DNA from: an uncultured Eubacterium sp.
GTDB lineage: Bacteria; Bacillota; Clostridia; Lachnospirales; Lachnospiraceae
Direction of reading: 5' to 3'
Assembly (NCBI GenBank): GCA_910579145.1
Contig: CAJTTQ010000056.1
Coordinates: forward strand, 1-18,653
Length of the DNA: 18,653 nt
Part shown: piece after piece, positions 7,032 to 13,858 of the stretch
Layout of the letters: the number at the start of each line of letters is the position of its first letter
How positions within the stretch are numbered: position 1 is the first letter of the stretch
Position numbers and translations under genes: made by a program
The notes under the pieces: model-generated
The model's input: the letters and a program-made list of their open reading frames with translations, nothing else
Database searches by the model: none
What the model was told of the DNA's origin: nothing

Positions 7032-7736
7032 ATGAAAACGTTCATTAAAAAATATATACCCTTATATGGGATCATACCGCTTCTCTGCTGTTTCGCCCTT
7101 AACATGCTGGTCTACAGTGGTGCTATGAGTATATGCGCGGACTGGAAGCATTATGATCTGACTACTGGGTTCGACCGCATGGTACCGCTCGTTCCCTGGT
7201 GGATGTATATCTATTTTGGCTGTTATATATTCTGGATCGTAAACTATATCATGACAGCACGGATCTATGAGGATGAACCGTCAAAATTCTACCAGTTCGT
7301 GACGACAGACATGATGTCGCGCATCGTCTGCGGCTTTTTCTTCTTCCTGCTGCCGACGACCAACGTACGGCCGGAAGTGGTTGGAGATACATTCGCGGAC
7401 ACGCTCCTTCGTTTTTTGTACACGATCGACCAGCCCGCCAACCTGTTTCCTTCCATCCACTGCCTCGTCAGCTGGATGTGCTATATCGGCATCCGGGGCA
7501 ACCGGAACGTGCCGGCCTGGTACCGCGGGTTCTCGTGCGTTTTCGCGCTTTTAGTCGTCATCTCCACCCAGACGACCAAACAGCACTATATCGTTGATGC
7601 CGTTGCCGGACTTTTTTTAGCAGAAGTTCTATATGCGATAAACAAACGCATTCACGCATATAAATATGTGCAGACTTTTTTTGACAGCATCAACCGCAGA
7701 CTTGGTTTTTTAAACAAGGAGAAAATCATTGAATAA
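7032..7736 (+). CDS. PAP2-superfamily membrane phosphatase, IPC-synthase/AUR1-like type
   Basis: PAP2 proteins remove phosphate from, or transfer it between, membrane lipids such as phosphatidate, phosphatidylglycerophosphate or undecaprenyl pyrophosphate. The 234-residue product has about six membrane segments, motif 2 as FPSIHC (140-143) and motif 3 as TTKQHYIVD (H185, D189). Motif 1 is reduced to VRP (R113, P114) without the usual preceding lysine, as in the AUR1/PAP2_3-like branch. The ATG at 7032 has GGAG ten bases upstream; the in-frame extension to 6951 runs through the promoter. Its stop overlaps the start of the next gene, so the two are coupled. The substrate is unknown; context suggests a glycerophospholipid or isoprenoid phosphate. 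Confidence 0.82.
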   Translation: MKTFIKKYIPLYGIIPLLCCFALNMLVYSGAMSICADWKHYDLTTGFDRMVPLVPWWMYIYFGCYIFWIVNYIMTARIYEDEPSKFYQFVTTDMMSRIVCGFFFFLLPTTNVRPEVVGDTFADTLLRFLYTIDQPANLFPSIHCLVSWMCYIGIRGNRNVPAWYRGFSCVFALLVVISTQTTKQHYIVDAVAGLFLAEVLYAINKRIHAYKYVQTFFDSINRRLGFLNKEKIIE

Positions 7737-8757
7737 GCTGAAAAAAAATGTGCTCAATATTGCTTTCTTACTACTGCTTCTCGCGCTGACCCTGTGGCTG
7801 ATCTTCCGGGATCAGGATCTGGGCCCGATCATTGAGACGTTACAGAGCGTGCCTGCCGGATATATCCTGATCGGACTCGCGCTCGTCGTTTTTTACGTGT
7901 GCGGGGAGTCTGTGATCATCAAATATCTGCTTCATGCCGTACGGATAAAAGCACCGCTTATCAACTGCATACGCTATTCGTTTGTTGGTTTTTTCTTTAG
8001 CTGCATCACGCCCTCGGCAACCGGGGGACAGCCGGCACAGATTTATTACATGAAAAAACAAGACATTGACATCCCGACCGCCACGATCGTTCTCATGCTC
8101 GTGACGATCGAATATAAATTTGTACTCGTATTCATCGGCCTTGGACTGGCCGCCTTCGGGCAGGGACTCGTGCAGACACTCACGAGGGAAGCGCAGTTTT
8201 ACCTGTACCTCGGACTGGGACTCAATGTTTTCTGCGTGATTTTTATGAGCTTTCTCGTCTTTTTACCGGACACGGCGAAATATCTTATTACTAAGGGATT
8301 TTTGCTGCTGCAGAAGCTCCATATCATGAAAAATAAAAACAACCGGATGGAGCGGCTTCAGGCCTCTATGGACAATTACAAACGCGCTTCCGTTTTCTTA
8401 AAAGCGAATAAACTTGTTATCGTGAATACGACGTTGATCACGTTTGTGCAGCGTATCCTGCTGTTTTTCGTGACTTACGTTGTGTACCGGAGTTTCGGCC
8501 TGAGCGGGTTATCCGCCGTCACAGTGACACTTCTGCAGGCAGCGATCTCGGTTTCCGTTGATATGCTGCCACTGCCGGGCGGAATGGGGATCAGCGAGCG
8601 ATTGTTCCTGCAGATCTTCTCACCGATTTTCGGCAGCACGGCGCTGACGCTCTCCGGTATGCTTATGAGCCGGGGGATCAGCTATTATATGCTCATCATC
8701 ATAAGCGGCATTGTTACATGTATTACACATCTAACCGTAACATCAAAAGAGGAGTGA
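7729..8757 (+). CDS. UPF0104 / lysylphosphatidylglycerol-synthase transmembrane-domain protein
   Basis: This 342-residue polytopic protein belongs to the family of the MprF flippase-type membrane domain (LPG_synthase_TM, UPF0104). It has about seven to eight membrane segments, a conserved region around FFFSCITPSATGGQPAQIYYMKK, and the characteristic PLPGGMGISE near residue 285. It lacks the cytosolic aminoacyl-transferase domain of MprF, so it cannot itself make lysyl-PG. Such stand-alone domains are thought to move lipids across the membrane, but few have been tested. The start is a TTG overlapping the PAP2 stop, with AAGGAG 6-7 bases before it. It lies between PAP2 and pssA in one operon, suggesting action on a lipid made or used there. 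Confidence 0.82.
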   Translation: MNKLKKNVLNIAFLLLLLALTLWLIFRDQDLGPIIETLQSVPAGYILIGLALVVFYVCGESVIIKYLLHAVRIKAPLINCIRYSFVGFFFSCITPSATGGQPAQIYYMKKQDIDIPTATIVLMLVTIEYKFVLVFIGLGLAAFGQGLVQTLTREAQFYLYLGLGLNVFCVIFMSFLVFLPDTAKYLITKGFLLLQKLHIMKNKNNRMERLQASMDNYKRASVFLKANKLVIVNTTLITFVQRILLFFVTYVVYRSFGLSGLSAVTVTLLQAAISVSVDMLPLPGGMGISERLFLQIFSPIFGSTALTLSGMLMSRGISYYMLIIISGIVTCITHLTVTSKEE

Positions 8758-8762
8758 ATATT

Positions 8763-9383
8763 ATGATCGGCTTTTATAACTATTCGGTGATACTGACTTA
8801 TCTGGGCGTTGCCCTCTCTCTGTTTGGTATCACACAATCCCTGACCGGGAATTATGATATTGCGATTTTATGCCTTGCACTGGCAGGATGCTGTGACACC
8901 TTTGACGGCAAGGTGGCCAGGAGCATGAAGAACCGGACCAGGGAGCAGGAAATATTCGGCGTACAGATCGATTCCCTCTGCGATGCCATCTGTTTTGGCG
9001 TCACACCGGCGATCATCGCCTACTCTCTCGGCCTGAACAATCCATTCGGCATCGCCGTGGAGATCATTTTCGTCCTGTGCGGCGTCATCCGCCTGGCCTA
9101 TTTTAACGTTTTAGAAGAATTGAAACACACGGAACCTGAAATCGAGGACCGGAAATGCTATCACGGGCTGCCGATCACGTCTATCGCGATCTTGTTCCCG
9201 ATCCTCTATATGTTCCGACCGCTGTCCGAGCAGTTCTTTCTTGCCGCGCTGCCGTTTGTGATGCTCGCGATCGCTTTCTTGTACATTTTGGACTTCAAAT
9301 TAAATAAACCCTCCAATGCGATGGTGGCTTTCATTATCGTGTTTATGGGAATTGTCGTTTTGAGGATCCTGCATGTATTTTGA
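8763..9383 (+). CDS. pssA: CDP-alcohol phosphatidyltransferase, probable phosphatidylserine synthase
   Basis: The enzyme joins CDP-diacylglycerol with L-serine to give phosphatidylserine and CMP in the membrane. The CDP-alcohol phosphatidyltransferase signature is complete: D45-xx-D48-G49-xx-A52-R53, then G66-xxx-D70-xxx-D74. About six hydrophobic segments fill the 206 residues. The head-group assignment to serine rests mainly on the psd gene directly downstream; the motif alone also fits PgsA-type enzymes. The ATG at 8763 has GAGGAG upstream; a longer in-frame start at 8718 lies inside the preceding gene and has no ribosome site. The ATG lies five bases past the UPF0104 stop. Confidence 0.88.
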   Translation: MIGFYNYSVILTYLGVALSLFGITQSLTGNYDIAILCLALAGCCDTFDGKVARSMKNRTREQEIFGVQIDSLCDAICFGVTPAIIAYSLGLNNPFGIAVEIIFVLCGVIRLAYFNVLEELKHTEPEIEDRKCYHGLPITSIAILFPILYMFRPLSEQFFLAALPFVMLAIAFLYILDFKLNKPSNAMVAFIIVFMGIVVLRILHVF

Positions 9384-9436
9384 TCCGGGATTTCATCACC
9401 GATCGTTTTAATCTTCAATAAAGGAATGAATACATT

Positions 9437-10303
9437 ATGAAACAAATTGACAGAAACGGGATGCGATCCCATCATGATAACGCGCAGGACCGGCTTCTGC
9501 GTGGATTATATACGTCTGCCGCCGGGCGCATGCTCTTAAAGCCGCTCGTACGGCCCGACGTTTCTAAACTGACTGGAAAATTTCTGAGCACGAGGCTATC
9601 CTGCTTTCTCATCCGGCCCTTTATCCGCGCGAACCGCATTGATATGAAAGATTATGAAAAAATTCGTTATAGCTCTTATAACGATTTTTTCACCCGCAGG
9701 CTCCGGCCAGATGCCAGGACGATCTGCGGTGATGCCGATACACTGATCAGTCCGTGCGACTGCTATGCTTCTGCCTATGAGATTACCGGCGATCAGACGT
9801 TTGATGTGAAGCACACGAAATATACGCTGCGATCCCTGCTAAGGAGCCAGAAGCTTGCCAGACGTTTTCAGGGCGGCTATGCCCTCATCCTGCGTCTCAC
9901 AGTGAGCGACTACCACCGCTATGCCTATGCGGTCAGTGGAACGCAGTCAAAAAATTACCGGATCCCCGGCAGACTCCATACCGTCAATCCGATCGCCGGC
10001 GACTACTATCCGATCTACAAAGAAAATGCCAGGGAATATACGGTCATCCGCTCTCCCAGGTTCGGCGACGTCGTCCAGATGGAAGTCGGCGCGCTCATGG
10101 TGGGGAAGATCGTAAATCATCAAGCATCCGGTAGCGTGACGCGCGGCGAGGAAAAAGGCTATTTTGAATTCGGCGGCTCCACGATCATTCTACTATTGCA
10201 GAAAGAATGTGCAGCGATCCGCGGCGATCTGCTGGCAAATACGGCAGCTGGCTATGAAACACAGCTCCGGCTCGGCGACGCGATCGGCACGAGTGTACGC
10301 TGA
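9437..10303 (+). CDS. psd: Phosphatidylserine decarboxylase proenzyme
   Basis: Psd converts phosphatidylserine to phosphatidylethanolamine. It is made as a proenzyme that cuts itself, creating a pyruvoyl cofactor from serine. The 288-residue product has the cleavage motif as GGST at 246-249 (family LGST/GGST), so cleavage is expected between G247 and S248, leaving a short alpha chain. The SDYHRYAYAV region matches the conserved DxHR segment that contains the catalytic histidine. It lies 53 bp after pssA, with AAGGA upstream of the ATG, and completes a two-step PE pathway. No terminator hairpin was seen in the 38 bp before the convergent lysozyme gene. Confidence 0.92.
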   Translation: MKQIDRNGMRSHHDNAQDRLLRGLYTSAAGRMLLKPLVRPDVSKLTGKFLSTRLSCFLIRPFIRANRIDMKDYEKIRYSSYNDFFTRRLRPDARTICGDADTLISPCDCYASAYEITGDQTFDVKHTKYTLRSLLRSQKLARRFQGGYALILRLTVSDYHRYAYAVSGTQSKNYRIPGRLHTVNPIAGDYYPIYKENAREYTVIRSPRFGDVVQMEVGALMVGKIVNHQASGSVTRGEEKGYFEFGGSTIILLLQKECAAIRGDLLANTAAGYETQLRLGDAIGTSVR

Positions 10304-10341
10304 ATGCAGGCCCGTTATTTGTTCTAACTTAATTCATTTTT

Positions 10342-11088
10342 TTATTTTATTTCTAGGAGCAGAAGGTCCAGCTCCTCCTTTGTCCCGTGAAACACATTTC
10401 GATCCATGTATTTTTCCGTTCCCTGATACCCCTCCATCACCGTGCTGTCTGAGTACTGCCAGAACATCCATGCCCGATCGAGGTCGAGATCCGGTGTATA
10501 GTACACATTTCGTATCCACAACGGATACCGTGCAAACTGCCCCCGGATATATTTGTGATAGACCGCATATGTCGTGTAAAGGATCGGCTTTTTCCCGTAT
10601 TGATTTTCCAGTATACCTAGCATTTCTTTTAGATGATCCACCGTCTCTTTCTCATCCGGCGGATTCTTTTGTCTGTCCCCATAATATTCCACATCGACAA
10701 CAGGCGGCAGTTTGCCGGAAAGCGTCCCGACCGTCTGGATAAAAAGTTCTGCCTGTGTCTGCGGCGGGCTGTCAAAACTGAAAAAGTGATACGCGCCGAT
10801 GCGCATATCGGTTTTTGCCGCCTCCCGCCAATTATAGGCAAAGCACTCATCGATATGGCTGCTGCCCTCGGTCGCTTTTATAAAAGCAAACTGCATCTGC
10901 GCGTCCTGGATCTTCTGCCAGTCGATCTCTCCCTGGTAATGCGATACATCGATGCCCTGGACTTCATAATTTTTTGCCCAAACCCCGGTCAGGGAAATGA
11001 TCTTACACCATATGAGGACGAGTAAAACGGCCGCAGCGCTCACAGTGATAGCGGCGGCAAGTTTCAGACGCTTTCGTTTCCTGCGCAT
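10342..11088 (-). CDS. Membrane-anchored GH25 lysozyme (N-acetylmuramidase)
   Basis: GH25 enzymes cut the MurNAc-GlcNAc bond of peptidoglycan. The 248-residue product begins with a strongly basic MRRKRKR stretch and one membrane segment (about 9-27), with no clear cleavage site, so it is probably a membrane-bound or signal-anchored enzyme facing outward. The catalytic domain covers about 44-248 with GIDVSHYQG (D47), the DxE pair in VVDVEYY (D132, E134) and MFWQYS near the end. The ATG at 11088 has AAGGAG upstream; an in-frame GTG seven codons earlier lacks a ribosome site. It lies 41 bp downstream of nth and is probably cotranscribed. No prophage genes surround it, so a host wall-remodelling role is more likely than phage lysis. 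Confidence 0.9.
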   Translation of the reverse strand: MRRKRKRLKLAAAITVSAAAVLLVLIWCKIISLTGVWAKNYEVQGIDVSHYQGEIDWQKIQDAQMQFAFIKATEGSSHIDECFAYNWREAAKTDMRIGAYHFFSFDSPPQTQAELFIQTVGTLSGKLPPVVDVEYYGDRQKNPPDEKETVDHLKEMLGILENQYGKKPILYTTYAVYHKYIRGQFARYPLWIRNVYYTPDLDLDRAWMFWQYSDSTVMEGYQGTEKYMDRNVFHGTKEELDLLLLEIK

Positions 11089-11129
11089 ACATTTCTCCTT
11101 TTCCGTCACATTCTCTGTCCGATTTTCTG

Positions 11130-11759
11130 TCAGATCTTCTGCCGGCAGACATCCTTTAGACAGCAGCGCTCACAGTATGCCCGGCGCGCCGTGCAGATCT
11201 CCCTGCCGTGGTAAACGAGACGATGGCAGAAATCACTTCCTTTTTCGCCGGGTATGATCTTCCATAGTTCCATTTCCACTTTTTTCGGCTCCTTGATCCC
11301 GTCGACGAGCCCCATCCGGTTCGTCAGCCGGATGCAGTGCGTATCGGTCACAATGGCCGGTTTTCCGAACACATCCCCCATGATGAGGTTCGCACTCTTG
11401 CGCCCGACGCCGGGGAGGCTGAGAAGGGCATCAAAGTCGCCCGGCACTTTTCCTCCGTACTGCGCCACGAGTACATTCATACATTTATGTATATCCCGCG
11501 CCTTGCTCGCGCCGAGTCCGCACGGGCGGACGATCTCCTCTATATCGGATACATCCGCTTCCGCCAAAGCTTCGGGGGATGGGTATTTCTCGTACAGGTC
11601 TTTTACTACGATATTTACTCTCGCGTCGGTACATTGGGCAGCCAGACGGACGCTGACGAGAAGCTTCCACGCCTCGTCATAATCCAGGGAACAGCCAGCC
11701 AGCGGGTATTCTTCTTCCAGACGTTTTATGATTTCATTTGCTCGTTGCTTTTTTGTCAT
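11130..11759 (-). CDS. nth: Endonuclease III, DNA glycosylase/AP lyase
   Basis: Nth removes oxidised pyrimidines from DNA and nicks at the abasic site (base excision repair). The 209 residues match the usual size (E. coli Nth has 211). The helix-hairpin-helix LPGVGRKSAN contains the catalytic lysine K121, the catalytic aspartate is D139 in VTDTHCIR, and four cysteines (C189-x6-C196-x2-C199-x5-C205) bind the 4Fe-4S cluster. I prefer the ATG at 11759, which has GAGG six bases upstream, over the ATG at 11783, which lacks one. It is first of a two-gene unit with the GH25 lysozyme. Confidence 0.95.
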   Translation of the reverse strand: MTKKQRANEIIKRLEEEYPLAGCSLDYDEAWKLLVSVRLAAQCTDARVNIVVKDLYEKYPSPEALAEADVSDIEEIVRPCGLGASKARDIHKCMNVLVAQYGGKVPGDFDALLSLPGVGRKSANLIMGDVFGKPAIVTDTHCIRLTNRMGLVDGIKEPKKVEMELWKIIPGEKGSDFCHRLVYHGREICTARRAYCERCCLKDVCRQKI

Positions 11760-11834
11760 GTTTTTCCTCGTTTCTACGCGCATTTAAACGTGATTCTCTT
11801 CTCGTTATCTCCTATTTAGGATTTATATATTGTT

Positions 11835-11863
11835 AGTATACATGATTCGGGCAAAATTGCATA
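11835..11863 (-). promoter_or_regulatory. Probable sigma-A promoter of nth
   Basis: On the minus strand TATACT (11835-11840) is preceded at 17 bp by TATGCA (11858-11863), a weak -35 with three of six matches. The -10 is close to consensus. It lies about 75 bases upstream of the nth ATG. Confidence 0.4.
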
Positions 11864-11997
11864 GAGGGAAAATTTATCTGAGTTCATAAAATCCATTTAT
11901 AAACGCAAACCGCCGTGTAAGCATATTAACTCTGATTCCCCCCGCTTTCCAAGCAGTTTTCTAAACAGGAAAAAGGTCCCGCCTGCGGAAATGGCAG

Positions 11998-12031
11998 ACC
12001 GCCGCATATGGCAATAAAACATAGCGGCGGT
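11998..12031. other. GC-rich hairpin downstream of the SDR remnant
   Basis: ACCGCCGC (11998-12005) pairs with GCGGCGGT (12024-12031), and an inner TATG/CATA adds four pairs past a one-base bulge, leaving a 9-base loop. It lies 43 bp beyond the SDR remnant stop. On neither strand is a strong U run directly adjacent; on the minus strand CTTTTTCC occurs about 25 bases further. It may be a relic terminator or another structured element. Confidence 0.5.
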
Positions 12032-12073
12032 TATCTTTAGTACAGCTACTGCATTCTTCATAAATATCTATTT

Positions 12074-12541
12074 TCACATAAGCTGCTGATTATATGCTGA
12101 GTTTCCCGCATATGGGAACAGCGGGTCAAGCAGCCGGAAACAAAAGCTCTCCCTGTCTACCAGCCCCACCACTTTTTCACTGTCATACAGTTCAAGCAGG
12201 AATCCGGCCATCTGTTTGCTTGTATGATATGTTCCGAAAGATTTATCATAATCATATTCACTGACATTGTTTGCCACCATTCCGAACTCCGTCTTTGTCG
12301 CCGCAGGCGCCAGCACCTTTGCTTTCTTTTTCGCCCCTGTCTCTTTCAGTTCCCACGCCAGCCCTTCCGTGAAAGTGCTGACATAAAACTTCACTGCACA
12401 GTATGTCACAGCCGTAGGCACAATGGTATAGCCTCCGCATGAAGATACATTGATAAGCTGTGTCCCCTCCACATCCTTATAGTCACGAACAAACAGGGAG
12501 GACAATATTGTCAGCGCCTCAATATTCAGATGAATCATTGC
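12074..12541 (-). pseudogene. Short-chain dehydrogenase/reductase, 5'-truncated remnant
   Basis: About 155 residues match the C-terminal two-thirds of a classical SDR oxidoreductase. The conserved N-helix is MIHLNIEAL, the catalytic serine lies in INVSSCGG, and the Y-xxx-K pair in TYCAVKF. The NAD(P)-binding Rossmann start (TGxxxGxG, about 95 residues) is missing. Homology stops abruptly near 12538, where an unrelated plus-strand gene remnant begins; the few residues before it are read through that other gene. Without the cofactor site the product cannot be an active enzyme. No ribosome site supports the apparent ATG at 12562. Confidence 0.8.
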
Positions 12542-12542
12542 C

Positions 12543-12840
12543 CCGGAGCGCAATTCCGGCAACCGCCGCTGCTATTCCGATAAAGACCTCACATGGATTG
12601 CATTTATCAAACGCCTGAAAGACACTGGTATGCCTATCAAGGAAATCAAACACTATGCCGAGCTCCGCGCTGACGGCGATCCAACCCTTTCTGAAAGGAT
12701 GGAAAATGCTGGTGCAGCACCGACAGGCTCTTAATGAGCAGATTACACGGCTGCGGGGGCATGAGATAAAACTGGATGAAAAAATTCAGTTTTACAGAAA
12801 TGAGATTGAACGTGTGAATAACGGCTTTATTGAAAACTAA
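12543..12840 (+). pseudogene. MerR-family transcriptional regulator, 5'-truncated and frameshifted remnant
   Basis: Frame 1 from 12543 reads ERNSGNRRCYSDKDL, then WIAFIKRLKDTGMPIKEIK, the second half of a MerR winged helix with its wing and helix 3-4. After ERME at about 12702 the frame shifts at an A run (12703-12706). The next frame continues MLVQHRQALNEQITRLRGHE and IKLDEKIQFYRNEIE, the usual C-terminal coiled coil, up to the stop at 12840. The first 20-27 residues, including the recognition helix-turn-helix, are missing, so it has two independent lesions. The remnant starts exactly where the SDR remnant stops on the other strand. MerR regulators are often divergent from the SDR gene they control. 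Confidence 0.8.
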
Positions 12841-13048
12841 ATATACAAATAACAAACCGCCGCGAGTGGGGTAAATTTATAGCAGTGGCTACTTTATGTG
12901 CATTTCTTCATCTAAGCAAAACGTAATCACTATATAATCTCATTCAGAGACAGAATCTGCGGGGTGCAGGTGATGATAATTGCAAAAAAACAGCCAGAAA
13001 CCTTGTAAAATCAAGGCTTCAGGCCCTATTTGCATCTTTTAAAAAAAT
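12841..13048. other. Non-coding spacer with a terminator
   Basis: This 208-bp spacer lies between the MerR remnant and the CxxC protein. Its right half contains the terminator at 12984-13023, listed separately. I see nothing else I can name. Confidence 0.5.
12984..13023 (-). terminator. Rho-independent terminator of the CxxC-protein gene
   Basis: On the minus strand the segment 13023-12994 folds as CC-GAA-CCTTG against CAAGG-TTC-GG with two one-base internal mismatches and a 6-base loop. Three bases later there is a run of seven T (complement of A at 12984-12990). It lies 25 bases past the stop at 13049. Confidence 0.7.
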
Positions 13049-13492
13049 TTAATTACCGAAAAAATCTTCCAATGCTTTTTCTGTTTTTCTTTTGGGAAAA
13101 CCCTTTGCTTCCGCCACACAGGCAATTACTGTGTTGATATAATTTTTGTAGGGAATTCCACTGTTTACAACATTGCATAGTGAGCTGTAAATTGCCAGCT
13201 TTCCTCTGATGGCACCTTGGGAATAGGGATCACACTCTTCGCAAAAGAAGGATGGACTGGCAACGCCTCCATGATATAAGCTGAATTTCACTGCCGCCTT
13301 CTGTCTGCAGGAATAGCACTTTTGATAAAAGGGCTTGGCATCTAAAATTTGCAGCAGCCGGAGCGCTTCTGTATATTCTGGACGGTTGGACATATTGTTT
13401 TGATACATCCAGATAAAATATTCAAAGTCTTTTAAAACTACATATGCTACACTTTTTCCTTGGTATTTTCCAAACGACATTTTTTGCATCAT
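13049..13492 (-). CDS. Small FGKYxGK-motif protein with a CxxC...CxxC zinc-ribbon-like pair
   Basis: I do not recognise a specific family. The 147-residue product begins with MSFGKYQGKSVAYVVLKD and FEYFIWMYQNN, which resembles the FGKYKG...Y..W motif of DUF3820-type proteins and of exonuclease-associated domains. It then has C59-xx-C62 and C84-xx-C87, spaced like a treble-clef or zinc-ribbon metal site, and a charged C-terminal helix (KGFPKRKTEKALEDFF). No signal peptide or membrane segment is visible. I chose the ATG at 13492 because AAGGA lies nine bases upstream and a promoter at 13512-13540 rules out the longer ATG at 13567. It is a complete transcription unit with promoter and terminator and sits among broken genes, so it may be a separately acquired cassette. 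Nucleic-acid binding is a guess. Confidence 0.65.
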   Translation of the reverse strand: MMQKMSFGKYQGKSVAYVVLKDFEYFIWMYQNNMSNRPEYTEALRLLQILDAKPFYQKCYSCRQKAAVKFSLYHGGVASPSFFCEECDPYSQGAIRGKLAIYSSLCNVVNSGIPYKNYINTVIACVAEAKGFPKRKTEKALEDFFGN

Positions 13493-13511
13493 GATATTCA
13501 TTCCTTCCATA

Positions 13512-13540
13512 ATTATATAGACATAAAAACTCATTGTTAG
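13512..13540 (-). promoter_or_regulatory. Sigma-A promoter of the CxxC-protein gene
   Basis: On the minus strand CTAACA (13535-13540), a 17-base spacer and a perfect TATAAT (13512-13517) are present. The leader would be only about 13 bases, just enough to carry the AAGGA ribosome site. Confidence 0.6.
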
Positions 13541-13565
13541 ATGTCTGCGTTTTATTTTATGCCTC

Positions 13566-13596
13566 ATATTGGTTTATATTGGTTTGTTTATATTGG
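13566..13596. repeat. Three direct copies of ATATTGG
   Basis: ATATTGG occurs at 13566-13572, 13576-13582 and 13590-13596, the first two followed by TTT. The spacing is 10 and 14 bases, close to one helical turn for the first pair. The array ends 26 bp upstream of the -35 box at 13535-13540, a position typical of an activator or UP-like site. Function is not shown. Confidence 0.5.
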
Positions 13597-13599
13597 ATT

Positions 13600-13718
13600 T
13601 TAACATAGAGAAATGCCTTTCAGTTTATGGCCCAATTCAACAGCCGACCGTTTTCCTGCATCGGTAAGCGGGGAATCAACCCATCCTTACGCCCAGTCTA
13701 AGGTCTGACAATGTAGAA
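13600..13718 (-). pseudogene. Histidine-phosphatase (phosphoglycerate-mutase-like) N-terminal scrap
   Basis: The minus strand encodes GWVDSPLTDAGKRSAVELG followed by HKLKGIS and a stop at 13600. This closely fits residues about 22-50 of histidine-phosphatase proteins (QGW.DSPLT..G...A..LG..L). A TAA replaces the codon expected to be the glutamine before GWVD, and further upstream FYIVR (13704-13718) may be the start of the RHG catalytic motif, now out of frame by a small deletion. The rest of the protein is absent. The GWVDSP block is the firm part; the FYIVR link is tentative. Confidence 0.42.
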
Positions 13719-13858
13719 ACAAACCAGGTTCACACCTCCGACCTCAGTATAAGGAAACTTTGTCAAACTGGCAAGAAGTTCCCTTTTGGGTAGTAACTAT
13801 CGAAAATTATAAACTTTTATATATGTATAATTAAAGTCATTATCCTCGATAAGAAATT
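13719..13858. other. Spacer downstream of the MBL hydrolase gene
   Basis: This 140-bp stretch separates the MBL gene stop (13859) from the histidine-phosphatase scrap. I see no frame, hairpin with U run, or promoter that I would defend here. Confidence 0.4.

Larger units (their letters stand above)
11784..12073. other. Intergenic region upstream of nth
   Basis: This 290-bp stretch holds the likely nth promoter and a GC-rich hairpin at 11998-12031, listed separately. I see no reading frame of worth and no RNA gene in the remainder. It marks the left edge of the decayed accessory stretch. Confidence 0.6.

Noticed and set aside
10164..10742. 192-codon plus-strand frame spanning the end of psd and the lysozyme gene.
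   Set aside because: It overlaps psd in another frame and lies antisense to the GH25 gene; both have clear motifs.
11906..12862. CAAACCGCCG occurs at 11906-11915 and again at 12853-12862, flanking the SDR/MerR remnants like target-site or element ends.
   Set aside because: A 10-base repeat within one kilobase is close to chance expectation, the flanks do not continue the match, and there are no terminal inverted repeats or transposase.
13740..13858. Possible conserved non-coding RNA or attachment site in the spacer after the MBL gene.
   Set aside because: I could not fold a convincing structure or find a duplicated core; the only support was a vague sense of familiarity.
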